Assembly (NCBI GenBank): GCA_031002005.1 | Contig: CM061920.1 | Span: 53,732,610-53,796,609, forward strand | Source of the DNA: Vandiemenella viatica | Lineage: Eukaryota; Arthropoda; Insecta; Orthoptera; Morabidae | Direction: 5' to 3' | Length of the DNA stretch: 64,000 nt | Shown here: piece by piece, positions 45,739 through 55,602 of the stretch | Layout: each line of letters begins with the position of its first letter | Numbering within the stretch: the stretch's first letter is position 1 | Program-made: the position numbers and the translations under genes | The notes under the pieces: model-generated | Told to the model about the DNA's origin: nothing | Databases searched by the model: none | The model's input: only the letters and a program-made list of their open reading frames with translations

Positions 45739-45939
45739 ATGACAACTGTAAACAGCAACATTGTTTATGATGTCAAATACATGGTGCTACATCAAGAGGC
45801 TTACACAATGAACAATGAACAAGCAATTAACTCAATCAACATCTTGTTAACGCCTTATAATCTTAACTTACTTATTGCCATGCACGATTTTCTTGGATCA
45901 AGAGCAGTTCGTTCTAATATATTAGATATACACGGGTAG
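45739..45939 (+). CDS. Small conserved open frame of unknown function, convergent to transposase
   Basis: ATG at 45739 opens 66 codons: MTTVNSNIVYDVKYMVLHQE then AYTMNNEQAINSINILLTPY and NLNLLIAMHDFLGSRAVRSN, ending at TAG. The frame stays open upstream to 45694, into the SINE-D fragment. I chose the first ATG because the upstream codons derive from the SINE. The protein is identical in Harbinger copy 2 (63362-63562). It ends 100 bp from the transposase stop, convergent with it. Harbinger elements usually carry a second gene for a Myb/SANT DNA-binding protein, often in such an arrangement, but I see no Trp-repeat Myb pattern here, so that link is speculative. It may be a chance frame. Confidence 0.4.
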   Translation: MTTVNSNIVYDVKYMVLHQEAYTMNNEQAINSINILLTPYNLNLLIAMHDFLGSRAVRSNILDIHG

Positions 45940-46038
45940 GTAATGTGCAGGTTTCTTTCTTCCAGAAACCAAATTTATTGAAAGTATGCTATACTCCGCA
46001 ACATTTTCCAGATACATCTCGAGCTGAAAAAGTTGGTG

Positions 46039-46567
46039 TTATATCATTAGCAAGTAGTTATCTTGCCATGGTATACCGCCTGTCGGTGACATAAAATACT
46101 CTACATATTCATCTCGCATCCGGGAAGCATTTAAAGAATGTCTTCGAGGAATTCTCCGAAGTGGGGCGAAGCCAGCGTCGTTTGCGGTAATGCCGCGCCA
46201 AGCTCCGGGAATAGTAGTTCCTGTGCTGGCATCTTCACTATCCAAAGATCCCACTGGGCAGTAAAACCTTGTACAATCCGGCTGCATACGAATGAAATTG
46301 TGCAAATATAAGACTACGTCCACAATCGTGTTTTTAACTTTGATTTCAATCGGCTTCCGGAATATTCGGAAAACGGAAGCACGAGAGCCGACGGCTGTTT
46401 TAACCGTGAGTCTTGCTCTTGACAACCTATAATTGGAAATCCTTTTGGGCAAACCTTGGTCCAAATCAACTCTATATGGTTTAATTAGATGAGTTGTCAA
46501 ACGGAAGGCATCCTCGGTAACCACCGCTATTTCGCTAATATAATATTGGATCATCCATCTAGCTGCG
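46039..46567 (-). CDS. PIF/Harbinger transposase, C-terminal part
   Basis: Read from the gap edge: AARWMIQYYISEIAVVTEDA then FRLTTHLIKPYRVDLDQGLP, ISNYRLSRARLTVKTAVGSR, FRIFRKPIEIKVKNTIVDVV, LYLHNFIRMQ and a tail ending at 46039. The Y-R-L-S-R-A-R, R-I-F-R-K-P-I and L-H-N-F blocks are diagnostic of the DDE_Tnp_4 (PIF/Harbinger) nuclease. The second Asp region is present as V-T-E-D-A-F. In the family the third acidic residue is the Glu of R-x-V-x-E-N-A-F-G; here the aligned residues are V-K-T-A-V-G, so the catalytic Glu is replaced by Lys. The N-terminus and first Asp lie in the N gap. Probably inactive. Confidence 0.82.
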
Positions 46568-47567
46568 NNNNNNNNNNNNNNNNNNNNNNNNNNNNNNNNN
46601 NNNNNNNNNNNNNNNNNNNNNNNNNNNNNNNNNNNNNNNNNNNNNNNNNNNNNNNNNNNNNNNNNNNNNNNNNNNNNNNNNNNNNNNNNNNNNNNNNNNN
46701 NNNNNNNNNNNNNNNNNNNNNNNNNNNNNNNNNNNNNNNNNNNNNNNNNNNNNNNNNNNNNNNNNNNNNNNNNNNNNNNNNNNNNNNNNNNNNNNNNNNN
46801 NNNNNNNNNNNNNNNNNNNNNNNNNNNNNNNNNNNNNNNNNNNNNNNNNNNNNNNNNNNNNNNNNNNNNNNNNNNNNNNNNNNNNNNNNNNNNNNNNNNN
46901 NNNNNNNNNNNNNNNNNNNNNNNNNNNNNNNNNNNNNNNNNNNNNNNNNNNNNNNNNNNNNNNNNNNNNNNNNNNNNNNNNNNNNNNNNNNNNNNNNNNN
47001 NNNNNNNNNNNNNNNNNNNNNNNNNNNNNNNNNNNNNNNNNNNNNNNNNNNNNNNNNNNNNNNNNNNNNNNNNNNNNNNNNNNNNNNNNNNNNNNNNNNN
47101 NNNNNNNNNNNNNNNNNNNNNNNNNNNNNNNNNNNNNNNNNNNNNNNNNNNNNNNNNNNNNNNNNNNNNNNNNNNNNNNNNNNNNNNNNNNNNNNNNNNN
47201 NNNNNNNNNNNNNNNNNNNNNNNNNNNNNNNNNNNNNNNNNNNNNNNNNNNNNNNNNNNNNNNNNNNNNNNNNNNNNNNNNNNNNNNNNNNNNNNNNNNN
47301 NNNNNNNNNNNNNNNNNNNNNNNNNNNNNNNNNNNNNNNNNNNNNNNNNNNNNNNNNNNNNNNNNNNNNNNNNNNNNNNNNNNNNNNNNNNNNNNNNNNN
47401 NNNNNNNNNNNNNNNNNNNNNNNNNNNNNNNNNNNNNNNNNNNNNNNNNNNNNNNNNNNNNNNNNNNNNNNNNNNNNNNNNNNNNNNNNNNNNNNNNNNN
47501 NNNNNNNNNNNNNNNNNNNNNNNNNNNNNNNNNNNNNNNNNNNNNNNNNNNNNNNNNNNNNNNNNNN
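46568..47567. other. Assembly gap, 1,000 N
   Basis: Exactly 1,000 N. It begins inside the Harbinger transposase, so the element's 5' part is hidden or lost here. Confidence 0.99.
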
Positions 47568-48242
47568 TGCGCATTGGTGAGTGAACTCGTTGCTGCGTGA
47601 CACGCTCTTGCGCATTTGCAGTGTGTCAGTTGGCTGTAGACACGTAATGTCGCATGCCCGCGATGGTGTTACAAAGAAATCTGTCGGATTTTAAGATAAA
47701 CTACCATTTTATTATACACCTGAACGGATAGAAACCGTTAAGGTAGCGTCAGATGTTGCTGGGACGCAGTCGAATTAGTCTTCAGCGTTTCACCAGACTG
47801 TACACAAACTGTTTACTTTAAATGTGTTATTATTGTGTTCAGTTTACTACATGTGGGTTATTGTACACGTATGAGTTCCATTTGTTGTCACCTTACCACC
47901 GTTGTTTCGTATGGTGACAGTTAAGAATTACACTCGCGAGAAAGTATATCACCAGAGACGATATAAAGAGAAAGAAATTTACGTACAGATACAATCGTAT
48001 TCCCAGCAGAAGAAAAAGGCGCGATTTTGTCACTTGACGCTGTTTGTAAGCTGGCGTGGTGCCGCCCACCTCACCTGTCATTACCGTTGCCGCCGGGCGA
48101 GTGCTTCGCGTCACGCCCCTCACAGCTGCTCACTACCATTACACATGTCGCCATGAGCCATACATACAGTTAAGTAAGGAGTCTGTCTTAGAGCTTCCGT
48201 TTCGAATCTGCTGTTCCAGGTGTTCTATCGTATTAGTCATTT
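47568..48242. other. Unassigned sequence right of the gap
   Basis: No recognised gene. I could not identify the missing Harbinger 5' end here. Confidence 0.4.
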
Positions 48243-48471
48243 TAGGGGGCGTCCCGCGTCCCCCCTCCACCACCCTAAAATGACGTGAAATTTGACGCCC
48301 CCCCCCCCCCCGCTGCTGTCCGACCTTTTTAGTTTTTTGAGACCCTTTTCAAGAATTGCAAAAGATGACGTGAGATTTCCTTGGTGAGATTTAGTGGTGT
48401 TTCGTCGGAAACCCCCCCCCCACTCCCCCTCCCTCCTATCTCACGTCACGTAATAAATGGACGCCCCCTTG
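48243..48471. mobile_element. MITE-G copy
   Basis: Left end TTAGGGGGCGTCCCGCGTCC, right end CTCACGTCACGTAATAAATG followed by GACGCCCCC. C-rich tracts (48300-48312 and 48411-48421) inside. Same family as 59804. Confidence 0.75.
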
Positions 48472-48480
48472 CGTAAAACT

Positions 48481-49466
48481 ACATCTATACTATGTAATTA
48501 AAAAAATTGTGGGTGGCGTAGGGTGCTTTGCATATCTAGACAAATATGCGACTGGGTTGCAGACTTTCTGGAGGGCAGAACACAGTGTGTAGTTCTCGAC
48601 GGTGAGCGTTAATCACTTACGGAAGTGAGGTCCGGGGTTCCCCAGGGAAGCGTGATAGGGCCTCTGTTGTTTTACATATACTTTAATGATTTGTGCGACA
48701 TAATAATGGGGATGAAAAGATTATTTGCCGATGCTGCTGTTATTTATCGTGAAATCACAACCCAGGAAGACTGCGCTTTGTTACAAGACGATATTATGAA
48801 AATAATTGCGTGGTGTAAAGATTGGCAGTTGGAGTTAAACGCTAAAAAGTGCCAAGTCATACATATAAGTAAAAAGGTGACACCATTTAGCTTTGAATAT
48901 ACTATTAATGGCACTGTCCTTAGAACGGTAGATTCCGCTAAATACCTAGGGGTAACAATTCGTAATAATTTGTCGTGGAATGAGAATATCGAGAATATAA
49001 TTGGGAAAGCAAATCGTATGCTTCGATTTCTAGGTCGTAATTTAAAACAATGCACTCCAGACATTAAATCGATTGCATACAAGTCACTATCGCGGCCTCA
49101 CTTAGAATATTGTTGCTCTGTATGGGGTCACCATCAATAGGGATTAATGGAGGCATTAGAGAAGAGCCGCCCGATTCGTGACAGGTATATATAGTTGGAG
49201 GGAAAACGTAAGTGCGATGTTGAAGGAGTTAGGTTGGGAAGACCTGGAGCACCGAAGGCGTTGCTCTCGACAGAAGCTAATTGAAAAATTCTCGACAGAC
49301 GTATTTCGGAATGACAGTAAACAAATATTGCTACCAGCAACATTCATATCCCGGGATGGCCGCGAAAATAAGATAAGAGAAATCAGGGACAGAACCGCTT
49401 CATTTCTATACTCATTTTTTCCACGAGCGATTAGGGAATGGAATAGAAAGGATTTACCGGGCGACT
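48481..49466 (+). mobile_element. LINE-J copy with inverted 3' tip (twin-priming pattern)
   Basis: 48481-48535 is the LINE-J 3' tip on the minus strand (ACATCTA, AATTGTGGGTGGC, TAGGGTGCT, compare 2640-2700). Directly next to it, 48537-49466 is the coding part on the plus strand, ending at the terminal REWN block. A 5' segment inverted against the 3' tip is what twin priming makes. Confidence 0.75.
48537..49466 (+). pseudogene. LINE-J reverse transcriptase with damaged active site
   Basis: Reads RQICDWVADFLEGRTQCVVL then DGER, a stop, and SLTEVRSGVPQGSVIGPLLF, the RT block 4. The catalytic motif is LFADAAVIYR: the second Asp of FADD is Ala, which would abolish polymerase activity. KYLGVTI, YKSLSRPHLEYCCSVWG follow, then a stop at 49138-49140, a frameshift in the QRRAARFVT block, and MLKELGWEDLEHRRR through FFPRAIREWNRKD in another frame. 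The protein ends near 49466. The endonuclease and most of the fingers are missing. Confidence 0.88.
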
Positions 49467-49506
49467 AAACATAAAATCCTACAGGAGTAGCTTTCGATAA
49501 AGTACT

Positions 49507-49665
49507 CCGGCCATCCTGATCTGGGTTTTCCGTGGTTTCCCCAGATCGCTCCATGCGAATGCTGGATGGTTCCTCACAATAGCCCATGGGCGCTTCCTGC
49601 CATATCCCTTATATCCCTTCCAATCCATTACCTTCCCGGATAGGTGCAATGCACCCTCCGCCACA
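49507..49665 (+). mobile_element. SINE-B, head missing
   Basis: Starts at GGCCATCCTGATCTGGG; body CCGTGGTTTCCCCAGATCGC. 3' end degraded. Confidence 0.75.
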
Positions 49666-50051
49666 CACTTTTAGTGAATCGCGGATTAATAGTAATAGTA
49701 AAACTAATCTGTGTTGCTTCAGTCTATTACGTGCCCCTTCTGCCAAAATACGAGTATTTAATATTAACCTGAATCCTAGATAGTTGCTTACCGACTAAGC
49801 TCTCGCGGTCTTAGTTACATTTGCAGCTACCTTGTTTCAACATATCCAACCCTATGACCGTTTTTTGGGAGTCATGACGGGTGTAGAATAGTTCCCAAAT
49901 TACGAATTTAGTATACAAATTACTGTAATGTAATCTTCGCGGGTTCGCAGCCGGATTGTGTGTGCGAAAGACGGGCTTTCGGCGACGAACTCTGCCGCCA
50001 TCTTTAGGCCTGGTGCTCACACGCCGGGAAACGTAACGAGCTACTGGACTC
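49666..50051. other. Unassigned sequence
   Basis: Right part is CpG-rich and is the insertion target of the SINE-B below. Confidence 0.4.
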
Positions 50052-50313
50052 ACGAGCACTTCCTTTTTTTTTTATCTGCTTAACGTCTCTCTAACAGCGA
50101 GGTCTTTAGAGACGGGAAAGGATGGGGGGCAAGGAATGGGAAGGAATTCGCCCATGGCCTTTTGAAGGAAGCATCCCGGCATTTGCCTGGAGTGATTTGG
50201 GAAACCATGGAAAACCCAAATCTGGATGCCCGGACGGGGATTCGAACCGCCGTCCTCCCGAATGCGAGGCCAGAACGCTAGGCGTTACACCACCACGCTG
50301 GGTACGAGCACTT
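50052..50313 (-). mobile_element. SINE-B with 10-bp target duplication
   Basis: ACGAGCACTT at 50052-50061 and 50304-50313. Full-length minus-strand SINE: plus-strand poly-T, GTCTCTAAC 3' block, GGCCTTTTGAAGGAAGCATC, GGGATTCGAACCGCC (B box complement) and head. Young. Confidence 0.93.
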
Positions 50314-50590
50314 TATCCTGTCCAACCCTGTGTCTTCCAGATCATCCATGATTTGGAATCTCGATTTCTTTTTAGGCTTTCCCACACATCTTTTCCCTTG
50401 TAATGTAAGTCTTTGCTTTTCTTTCTCCCTCCATCCTTTGGACATGCCCACAGTCCACACCAACTCAGGCGAGACCGCTGCTGTTTATACCGGCTTCTGC
50501 ACGATTGATTTAATTTCTTACTTTATCTTCCCGTGTCCTCTGAAGCATCATACGCACTAACTTCATTTCAGATGCTTGAAGTCAACTGTA
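50314..50590 (-). pseudogene. LINE C-terminal remnant
   Basis: Minus-strand pieces LTLQGKRCVGKPKKKSRFQI and MDDLEDTG resemble the GKRxxGRPKKRWxDxxEED tail of RTE/L1-like polyproteins. GMSKGW upstream may be the degenerate W-x-G-H-x-x-R-M block. SINE-B sits at its 3' side. Confidence 0.6.
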
Positions 50591-50974
50591 ATCTCTTTGA
50601 AATATTTTGGTAAAAATTATTTTATTAAATAACTAAGATAGTAAAAATAAATTTACATAAAAATTGGTAGTATTAGTTGTGGTTAGATATTGGAAGTTCC
50701 GCCATATATGATTAGGTCTTAAGTCATGATCAAAAAATAAATGTTTAGGGTCACAGGTCTAATGTGGTGAGAATTTTTATGGACAAAAAAATTCAGTTTT
50801 TGGGATTTACTAGATCTGGCTGAAATACTAACTTAATTCGTATTTGAGTCTAAGGGTTAAGTTTGAAGTGACAGAGACGATCTTAGTATAATCCTACTCA
50901 GGTATTTCATTCTTGTTCAACTGATTTGCTTCGCAGTTTTTCCTGCGAGCCGCGTTTACAGTCTCTTCATAAAA
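50591..50974. other. Unassigned AT-rich sequence
   Basis: No recognised feature. Confidence 0.4.
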
Positions 50975-51180
50975 CCTCTGGTATGACATTCGGGAGCTAC
51001 AATTATTGGAGAGACTGATGAGGGGATGTACCAGAGAAATAAGAATTGGGTTACAAAACTCTGGTCATACCATTGATTCAGTATGTATGTATGTATAGTA
51101 TCGGATCCACATTTTGGGCATCAAACACAAGTGTTGGAGGAGGTGCGTCAGAAGACGAATTTCACTCTAGATAAATATAA
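50975..51180 (+). mobile_element. LINE-E fragment
   Basis: GATGAGGGGATGTACCAGAG, AATTGGGTTACAAAACTCTG and CCACATTTTGGGCATCAAAC match the reverse complement of 34580-34690 in the same order. A short GTAT microsatellite interrupts it. Confidence 0.75.
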
Positions 51181-51183
51181 AAT

Positions 51184-51400
51184 GGCCGACCCCGGCAGCG
51201 TAGGGGTAGCGTGCCTGCTTCTCGTTGCAGGGGTCGCCGGTTCGAGTCCGGCCTAGAGCATGGGTGGTTTTAATTAAGTGTTGTGTTCGTCTTGTGTCGT
51301 CCTTACACATTAGAGAAAATAATCATACTTATAAGAAATCTGTACATTGTAAGAGAAACAAACACATTGAGCTGGCTGAATTGCTAACACGGCCGAATGC

Positions 51401-51450
<50 letters not shown>
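51184..51450 (+). mobile_element. SINE-A with 49-base poly-A
   Basis: A box CAGCGTAGGGG (51196-51206, one change from TAGCGTAGGGG), perfect B box GGTTCGAGTCC (51239-51249), 3' block GAGCTGGCTGAATTGCTAAC and a 49-base A tail (51402-51450). The unbroken tail suggests a young copy, but the target duplication is not resolved. It abuts a LINE-E fragment. Confidence 0.9.
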
Positions 51451-51452
<2 letters not shown>

Positions 51453-52168
51453 TTGAAGATTGACATGATTTATTTATGAAATATTCTCGGGTTCATATAT
51501 ATGATAAATTTAGTTGAAAAGCGTTCAACCTAAGAACACACGGTGAAGTTACGAGAGGGCAAATTGAAACTGGCTATAAAGAAGAAGGAAGGAATAACTA
51601 ATGATTGTTTTTAGAAACGGAACATGAAATGCGATAAAGTAAAACGACAGCTGAAACAAGAGGGTTTGTCCAAAAAGAAGAAAAAATGTGTCTCAATTAA
51701 TTAAACAGAAAGTGGATTTTGAAGAAACCAATGGTACGAAGAACAACGGGAAAGATGGCAACGGTAAGGTAAAAAATCAGAACAGATGTTATACAGTAAA
51801 AACACTTGTGTTACGTAAAGGAAGCAATGTGTCTGGGAATGAGAAAGATCCAGCGTGCCGTGTGAGTAATTCTCAGTTGCCATGGTTACTAACTAGTCCC
51901 CGGTGTATCGGCCAATTGAACGGTACAATGAGTCACCTGGTGTTGCCTAGCAAATGCACGTGACTCATAGTGCGAAGAGCATATTTACTGTTACACGCCC
52001 GAGGCAACGGGTATTTCTAATTACGGATAAGCGTCCTTGTTGTTTTGGTGGTATATATTTGCGATTGTGTTTTCCTCAATTAACAATATCCTAGTGAAGA
52101 TTGATTGTTACAAATCACTATTAATAGATGGCTTAATCTATGCGACAACGATCGGCAATTATGTGTGT
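51451..52168. other. Unassigned sequence
   Basis: A 91-codon frame (51688-51963) shows no motif. Confidence 0.35.
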
Positions 52169-52174
52169 GGGTGT

Positions 52175-52434
52175 GTTTTTTTTTTCCTTACGGTTTTACG
52201 CTTTGATGGTGTCGAGGTCATTAGAGGCGGGAAAGGATTTTTTTTGGGGGAAGGGGCAAGGAACGGTAAGGAATTCGGCCATTGCCTTTCGAAGGAAGCA
52301 TTCCGGCATTCGCCTGGCGTGATTTGGGGAAACCATGGAAAACCCAAACCTGGATGCCCGGACGGGGGAATTCGAACCCGCGTCCTCCCGAATACGAGGC
52401 CAGAGCGTTACCGCTCACACACCATGCTCGGCGG
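52175..52434 (-). mobile_element. SINE-B, full length
   Basis: Plus-strand poly-T, GTCGAGGTCATTAGAGGCGG, GGCCATTGCCTTTCGAAGGA, GGGGAAACCATGGAAAACCC, AATTCGAACCCGCGTCCTCC and head complement. Close to consensus. Confidence 0.92.
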
Positions 52435-52855
52435 TAATAATCGCAAATTGCGACGCTATAGAGTCACAAACAATTATTTCCATTTGGATTGTATTGGTAA
52501 CGTCTTGAGTTCGCTGTCAAGAAATGATATTAGCTCTGATAGTTCCCCTGGAAATGTTAAAAATACAGTGTTTTAAACGTTCATATTCTTCTTTAATCCG
52601 CACAGTTGGTAAATACGCAGAATTTTTTAAAAATTTATCCAATCAGCAGCAAGCAAAACGGTTGACTCAATGTCGAATTGCCGTGCTGATGCCTAAATGT
52701 ATTCTTTCTTCCATAATGACGATAGAACATTAGAATGTACAAAGGAAAGGATAGTCTAATTGTAGAGCATGTATAGAGGACTATTTTTCGTGCTTGTTCT
52801 CTTTTGGTATTATATTCATATGGCTTCATATAGCAGTCTGATGCCCTTTGTGGCA
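52435..52855. other. Unassigned sequence
   Basis: No recognised feature. Confidence 0.4.
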
Positions 52856-52912
52856 AAGTTTATTTATTTATTTGGCCTGAAGCGCCAAATGGCACTATAC
52901 AGCCGTCAGCTG
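52856..52912 (-). mobile_element. LINE-I 3' tip
   Basis: GGCCTGAAGCGCCAAATGGC then ACTATACAGCCGTCAGC, flanked by TTTA repeats. Its complement matches the 3' end of the element at 7540-7605 (GCATAGTGCC...GGCGCTTAAAGCC). It adjoins the tail of the next LINE. Confidence 0.65.
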
Positions 52913-54035
52913 TTTATTTATTTATTTCGTACGGCAGAAAAAATACAAAAACAGTAACTACATTAAATTACAATAAATATAACTACTACTACAGACTGAT
53001 GTCCAACGATTGGAGCCATTCAATTGCCTATGTGGTTGCTTCATGAATATGATGCATTGTACCGCTGAATCTCCTAAGAGGACATTACATGGCGATGTGG
53101 TGAATGGTTTGCTGGTAGTTACCGCAGTCACAAGAAGGATTCTCTATCATTCTCCACTTGTGCATTTAGTAGTTGCATCTACCGTGGCCTGTTCTCACTT
53201 GGTTCAGAACCGTCCAGGATTTCCTAGGAAGGTTGAATCCAGGAAGTTGTCGTGTAGGGTCTTGGATTAGCGCATGTTTGTCGGGGTTGGAATTTTTCCA
53301 CTCAGCTCTCCATGCTTCGCCTATGTTGAAATTATTTTGGACCATCTCTTGACCAAACTTTCATGTTGAATATCTAGATTTTAGTCTATTTAGAGCTTTG
53401 GGTGTGCAGTCCTGATGAATTGGAAGGTGTGGATATCTTAAGCATTTCTGCCATTCCTTTTTTAAAACCACTTGTCTTCGGAGACTTGGTGGGGTGATGT
53501 TAGAGAGTACAGGCAGAGTCTGTAGGTGTAGATTTAACAGTTCCAGATATTGTTCTATTGTGTCATTTAGTTGAACGTCTATCTTTTTTGTGTGACTGGT
53601 ATTTAGCCATACTGGACTGCAGTATTCAGCAGTTGAGTATACCAGAGCAAGAGCTGATGTTCTTAGAGCTGCGGTATGTGCTCCCCAACCCGTTCCTGAA
53701 AGTTTGTGAAGGATGTTATTTCGAGTTGTTACTTTTGCCGCTGTTTTATGGATATGCTCGTTATATGTCAATGACCGGTCAAGAACCACACCTAGATATT
53801 TTGGTTGAGGATTGTACTTCAGTAATTGGTCTCTGAATTTTATTTGAGGTCTATAGTGGGCTTCTCTACTGTTTAGTTGAAAAGAGGTGACCTCTGTCTT
53901 ATTTATATTCAGTTTCTGCTGTTTATACAGATTATCAGGACACTGAACAAATAAGTAAAGCATTGTCCATGTAAACAAGTCCTTGCACAAGATCATTATC
54001 CATAAATCAAGAATCTTATACAAGGTCGACTATGT
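52913..54035 (-). mobile_element. BS/Jockey-like LINE, 5'-truncated
   Basis: Minus strand. TTTA repeats on the plus strand (52913-52928) are the tail. The coding part is described at 53361-54023. A degraded Cys/His end follows it (CDCGNYQQTIHHIAM near 53120, then LRRFSGTMHHIHEATT), typical of the terminal zinc-binding segment of this clade. The (AT) microsatellite lies at the truncated 5' border. Confidence 0.8.
53361..54023 (-). pseudogene. LINE reverse transcriptase C-terminal half
   Basis: The 220-codon frame contains LNINKTEVTSFQLNSREAHY, YNPQPKYLGVVLDRSLTYNE (the Y-L-G-V block), KVTTRNNILHKLSGTGWGAH and ALVYSTAEYCSPVWLNTSHT, then TPPSLRRQVV and LHQDCTPKALNRL. These follow the palm in Jockey/BS-like reverse transcriptases (thumb and downstream). 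The FADD-bearing palm is not present: the first 30 or so codons look unrelated or out of frame. The ORF's listed start is not natural. A stop precedes the terminal Cys/His part. Dead by truncation, otherwise well kept. Confidence 0.82.
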
Positions 54036-54037
54036 CT

Positions 54038-54040
<3 letters not shown>

Positions 54041-54096
<56 letters not shown>
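54041..54096. repeat. (AT)28 microsatellite
   Basis: About 56 bases of pure AT dinucleotide. Confidence 0.97.
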
Positions 54097-54101
<5 letters not shown>

Positions 54102-54220
54102 AATCAGGAATTAGGATGACGAATAAATAGAGTACTCTGAACCAGAGGCAAAGTTTTGATTGCTCTCCTCTGCCGTCAACACTATTCTGAAGTGTTGCCA
54201 TCTGTTTTTGTTGTCTGGTT

Positions 54221-54506
54221 GATAAGAGGAAACCGAGCGTGGCGGTGTAACGGATAGCGTTCTCGCCTCGCATTCGGGAGGACGGCGGTTCGATCCCCGT
54301 CCGGGCATCCAGATTTGGGTTTTCCATGGTTTCCCAAATCACTCCAGGCAAATGCCGGGATGCTTCCTTCAAAAGGCCATGGCCGAATTCCTTCCCATTC
54401 CTTGCCCCCATCCTTGCCCCCCATCCTTTCCCGTCTCTAAAGACCTCGATGTTGAGAGACGTAAATACAATAAAAAAAAAAAAAAAAAAAAAAGATAAGA
54501 GGAAAC
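54221..54506 (+). mobile_element. SINE-B with perfect 13-bp target duplication
   Basis: GATAAGAGGAAAC at 54221-54233 and 54494-54506 flanks a full-length copy: head ACCGAGCGTGGCGGTGTAAC, B box CGGTTCGATCC, complete body, GTTGAGAGACGTAAATACAA end and A tail of 23. It is the best reference copy in the window. Confidence 0.96.
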
Positions 54507-54585
54507 TGTCTAGAAACCGTAAATTTGACGGCCGGTACCCCTGGACCGGTTGTATATCTTCAATCGAGGGCGCGTAGGTCCCTCA

Positions 54586-54685
54586 GTGATTTCTGGAAAA
54601 CCGAAATACTGTATACGAGATGGCCGGACGGGGATTTGAACCCGTGTCCTCCCCGAGCGCTACCGTTCACTTGGACTCGGTGTAA
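54586..54685 (-). mobile_element. SINE-B fragment
   Basis: TTCTGGAAAACCGAAATACT, GGACGGGGATTTGAACCCGT and GAGCGCTACCGTTCAC keep family order on the minus strand. Confidence 0.8.
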
Positions 54686-54714
54686 ATATAGTTGACGTTA
54701 TAGTCAAAGAATGA

Positions 54715-55300
54715 GGAACAGTTAAACGTGGTGTCCCTCAGGCGACAGTTCATAATCCTTTCCTGTTCTGCTTTCCACGCAGATTAGATCAGAATGAAAA
54801 TGAGGTTTTCTGTACAGGCGACACTAGAATAACTTTAAAAACCCATCACCACAAAATATCGATAACAAACATTTCCATCAAATTGCTGCCAAAACACGCC
54901 TACAAATTTCGTATGAAAAAACAAAGAACGTGTAAAAACAAAACAACAACTTACAAACAAAACTTGAAAATATAAAAATACTCGTGAAATTCATATATCT
55001 AGGGGAATATGTACAAATAGGAGGATCTAACAAGGTATCAGATGTGGAATGATCAGACCAACTTCAGGAGATATTTATAGGGAATGAACTACATTAGACT
55101 CACTAAGGAAATAGAAGAGGACTTAAATCGTGCAGGGATCAGTAAGGAAATGACAGAAAGGGGGACAAATGTACAGAACAAGGGAAACAGGAACACAGTG
55201 AACGTATAAAGAGGTTTCAAGAAGAGGAAAGAAAGAAGACAATACAGAAAAAATAGCTGAATAATCATGAATAATTTGAGTTTAAACACTGTACTCAATG
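54715..55300 (+). pseudogene. LINE reverse transcriptase remnant
   Basis: Plus-strand pieces: RGVPQATVHNPFLFCF (block 4, RGVPQGD-type), QISYEKTKNV, KILVKFIYLGEYVQ (Y-L-G block) and NHIRLTKEIEEDLNRAGISK, then a K/R/E-rich tail. Together these match the thumb-to-C-terminus of a LINE in which the terminal segment has I-E-E-D-L-x-x-A-G-I. The FADD motif was not found (GDTRIT sits at its place). Many stops. Confidence 0.65.
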
Positions 55301-55602
55301 TCCTGCCTCAGGCAATAAAATGTCATCAATACTGGAAGACTTTTTGATTTATAACAATTTTCTTCTCACAACTTTGTTATTAAAACATGACTGAGAATAT
55401 ACGTTTTAGGATTTGACAATGTAATTCAAAATCATTAATGCGGCGTATCATTTTTTTCCGTTGGAACTGTCTAAAATGTAACAATTAATAAAAGTATCTG
55501 GAAATCAATGTGGGATGTTTTGTATTTAGAGTTAACACTGCAAATTAATACATTTCGGGACTTTTAAGTAACTAATTCGAATTCAGTATTTGATAACATC
55601 TC

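Larger units (their letters stand above)
45316..46567 (-). mobile_element. PIF/Harbinger element, copy 1 (cut by the gap)
   Basis: Near-identical, in inverted orientation, to 62760-64000. It includes the transposase C-terminus (minus), a 3' region with AATAAA (about 45974 complement side), a small convergent open frame (45739-45939, plus) and a SINE-D fragment (45565-45713). The copy runs into the N gap at 46568; the left limit is set by the end of the window on the other copy, so the homology may go further left. Confidence 0.85.

Noticed and set aside
46489..47615. Long open frames across the second N run
   Set aside because: Same artefact. Only the Harbinger portion (46039-46567) is real.
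51184..51260. True tRNA gene
   Set aside because: A and B boxes are present but the sequence cannot fold into a complete cloverleaf with paired acceptor arm, and it continues into a SINE body with a poly-A tail.
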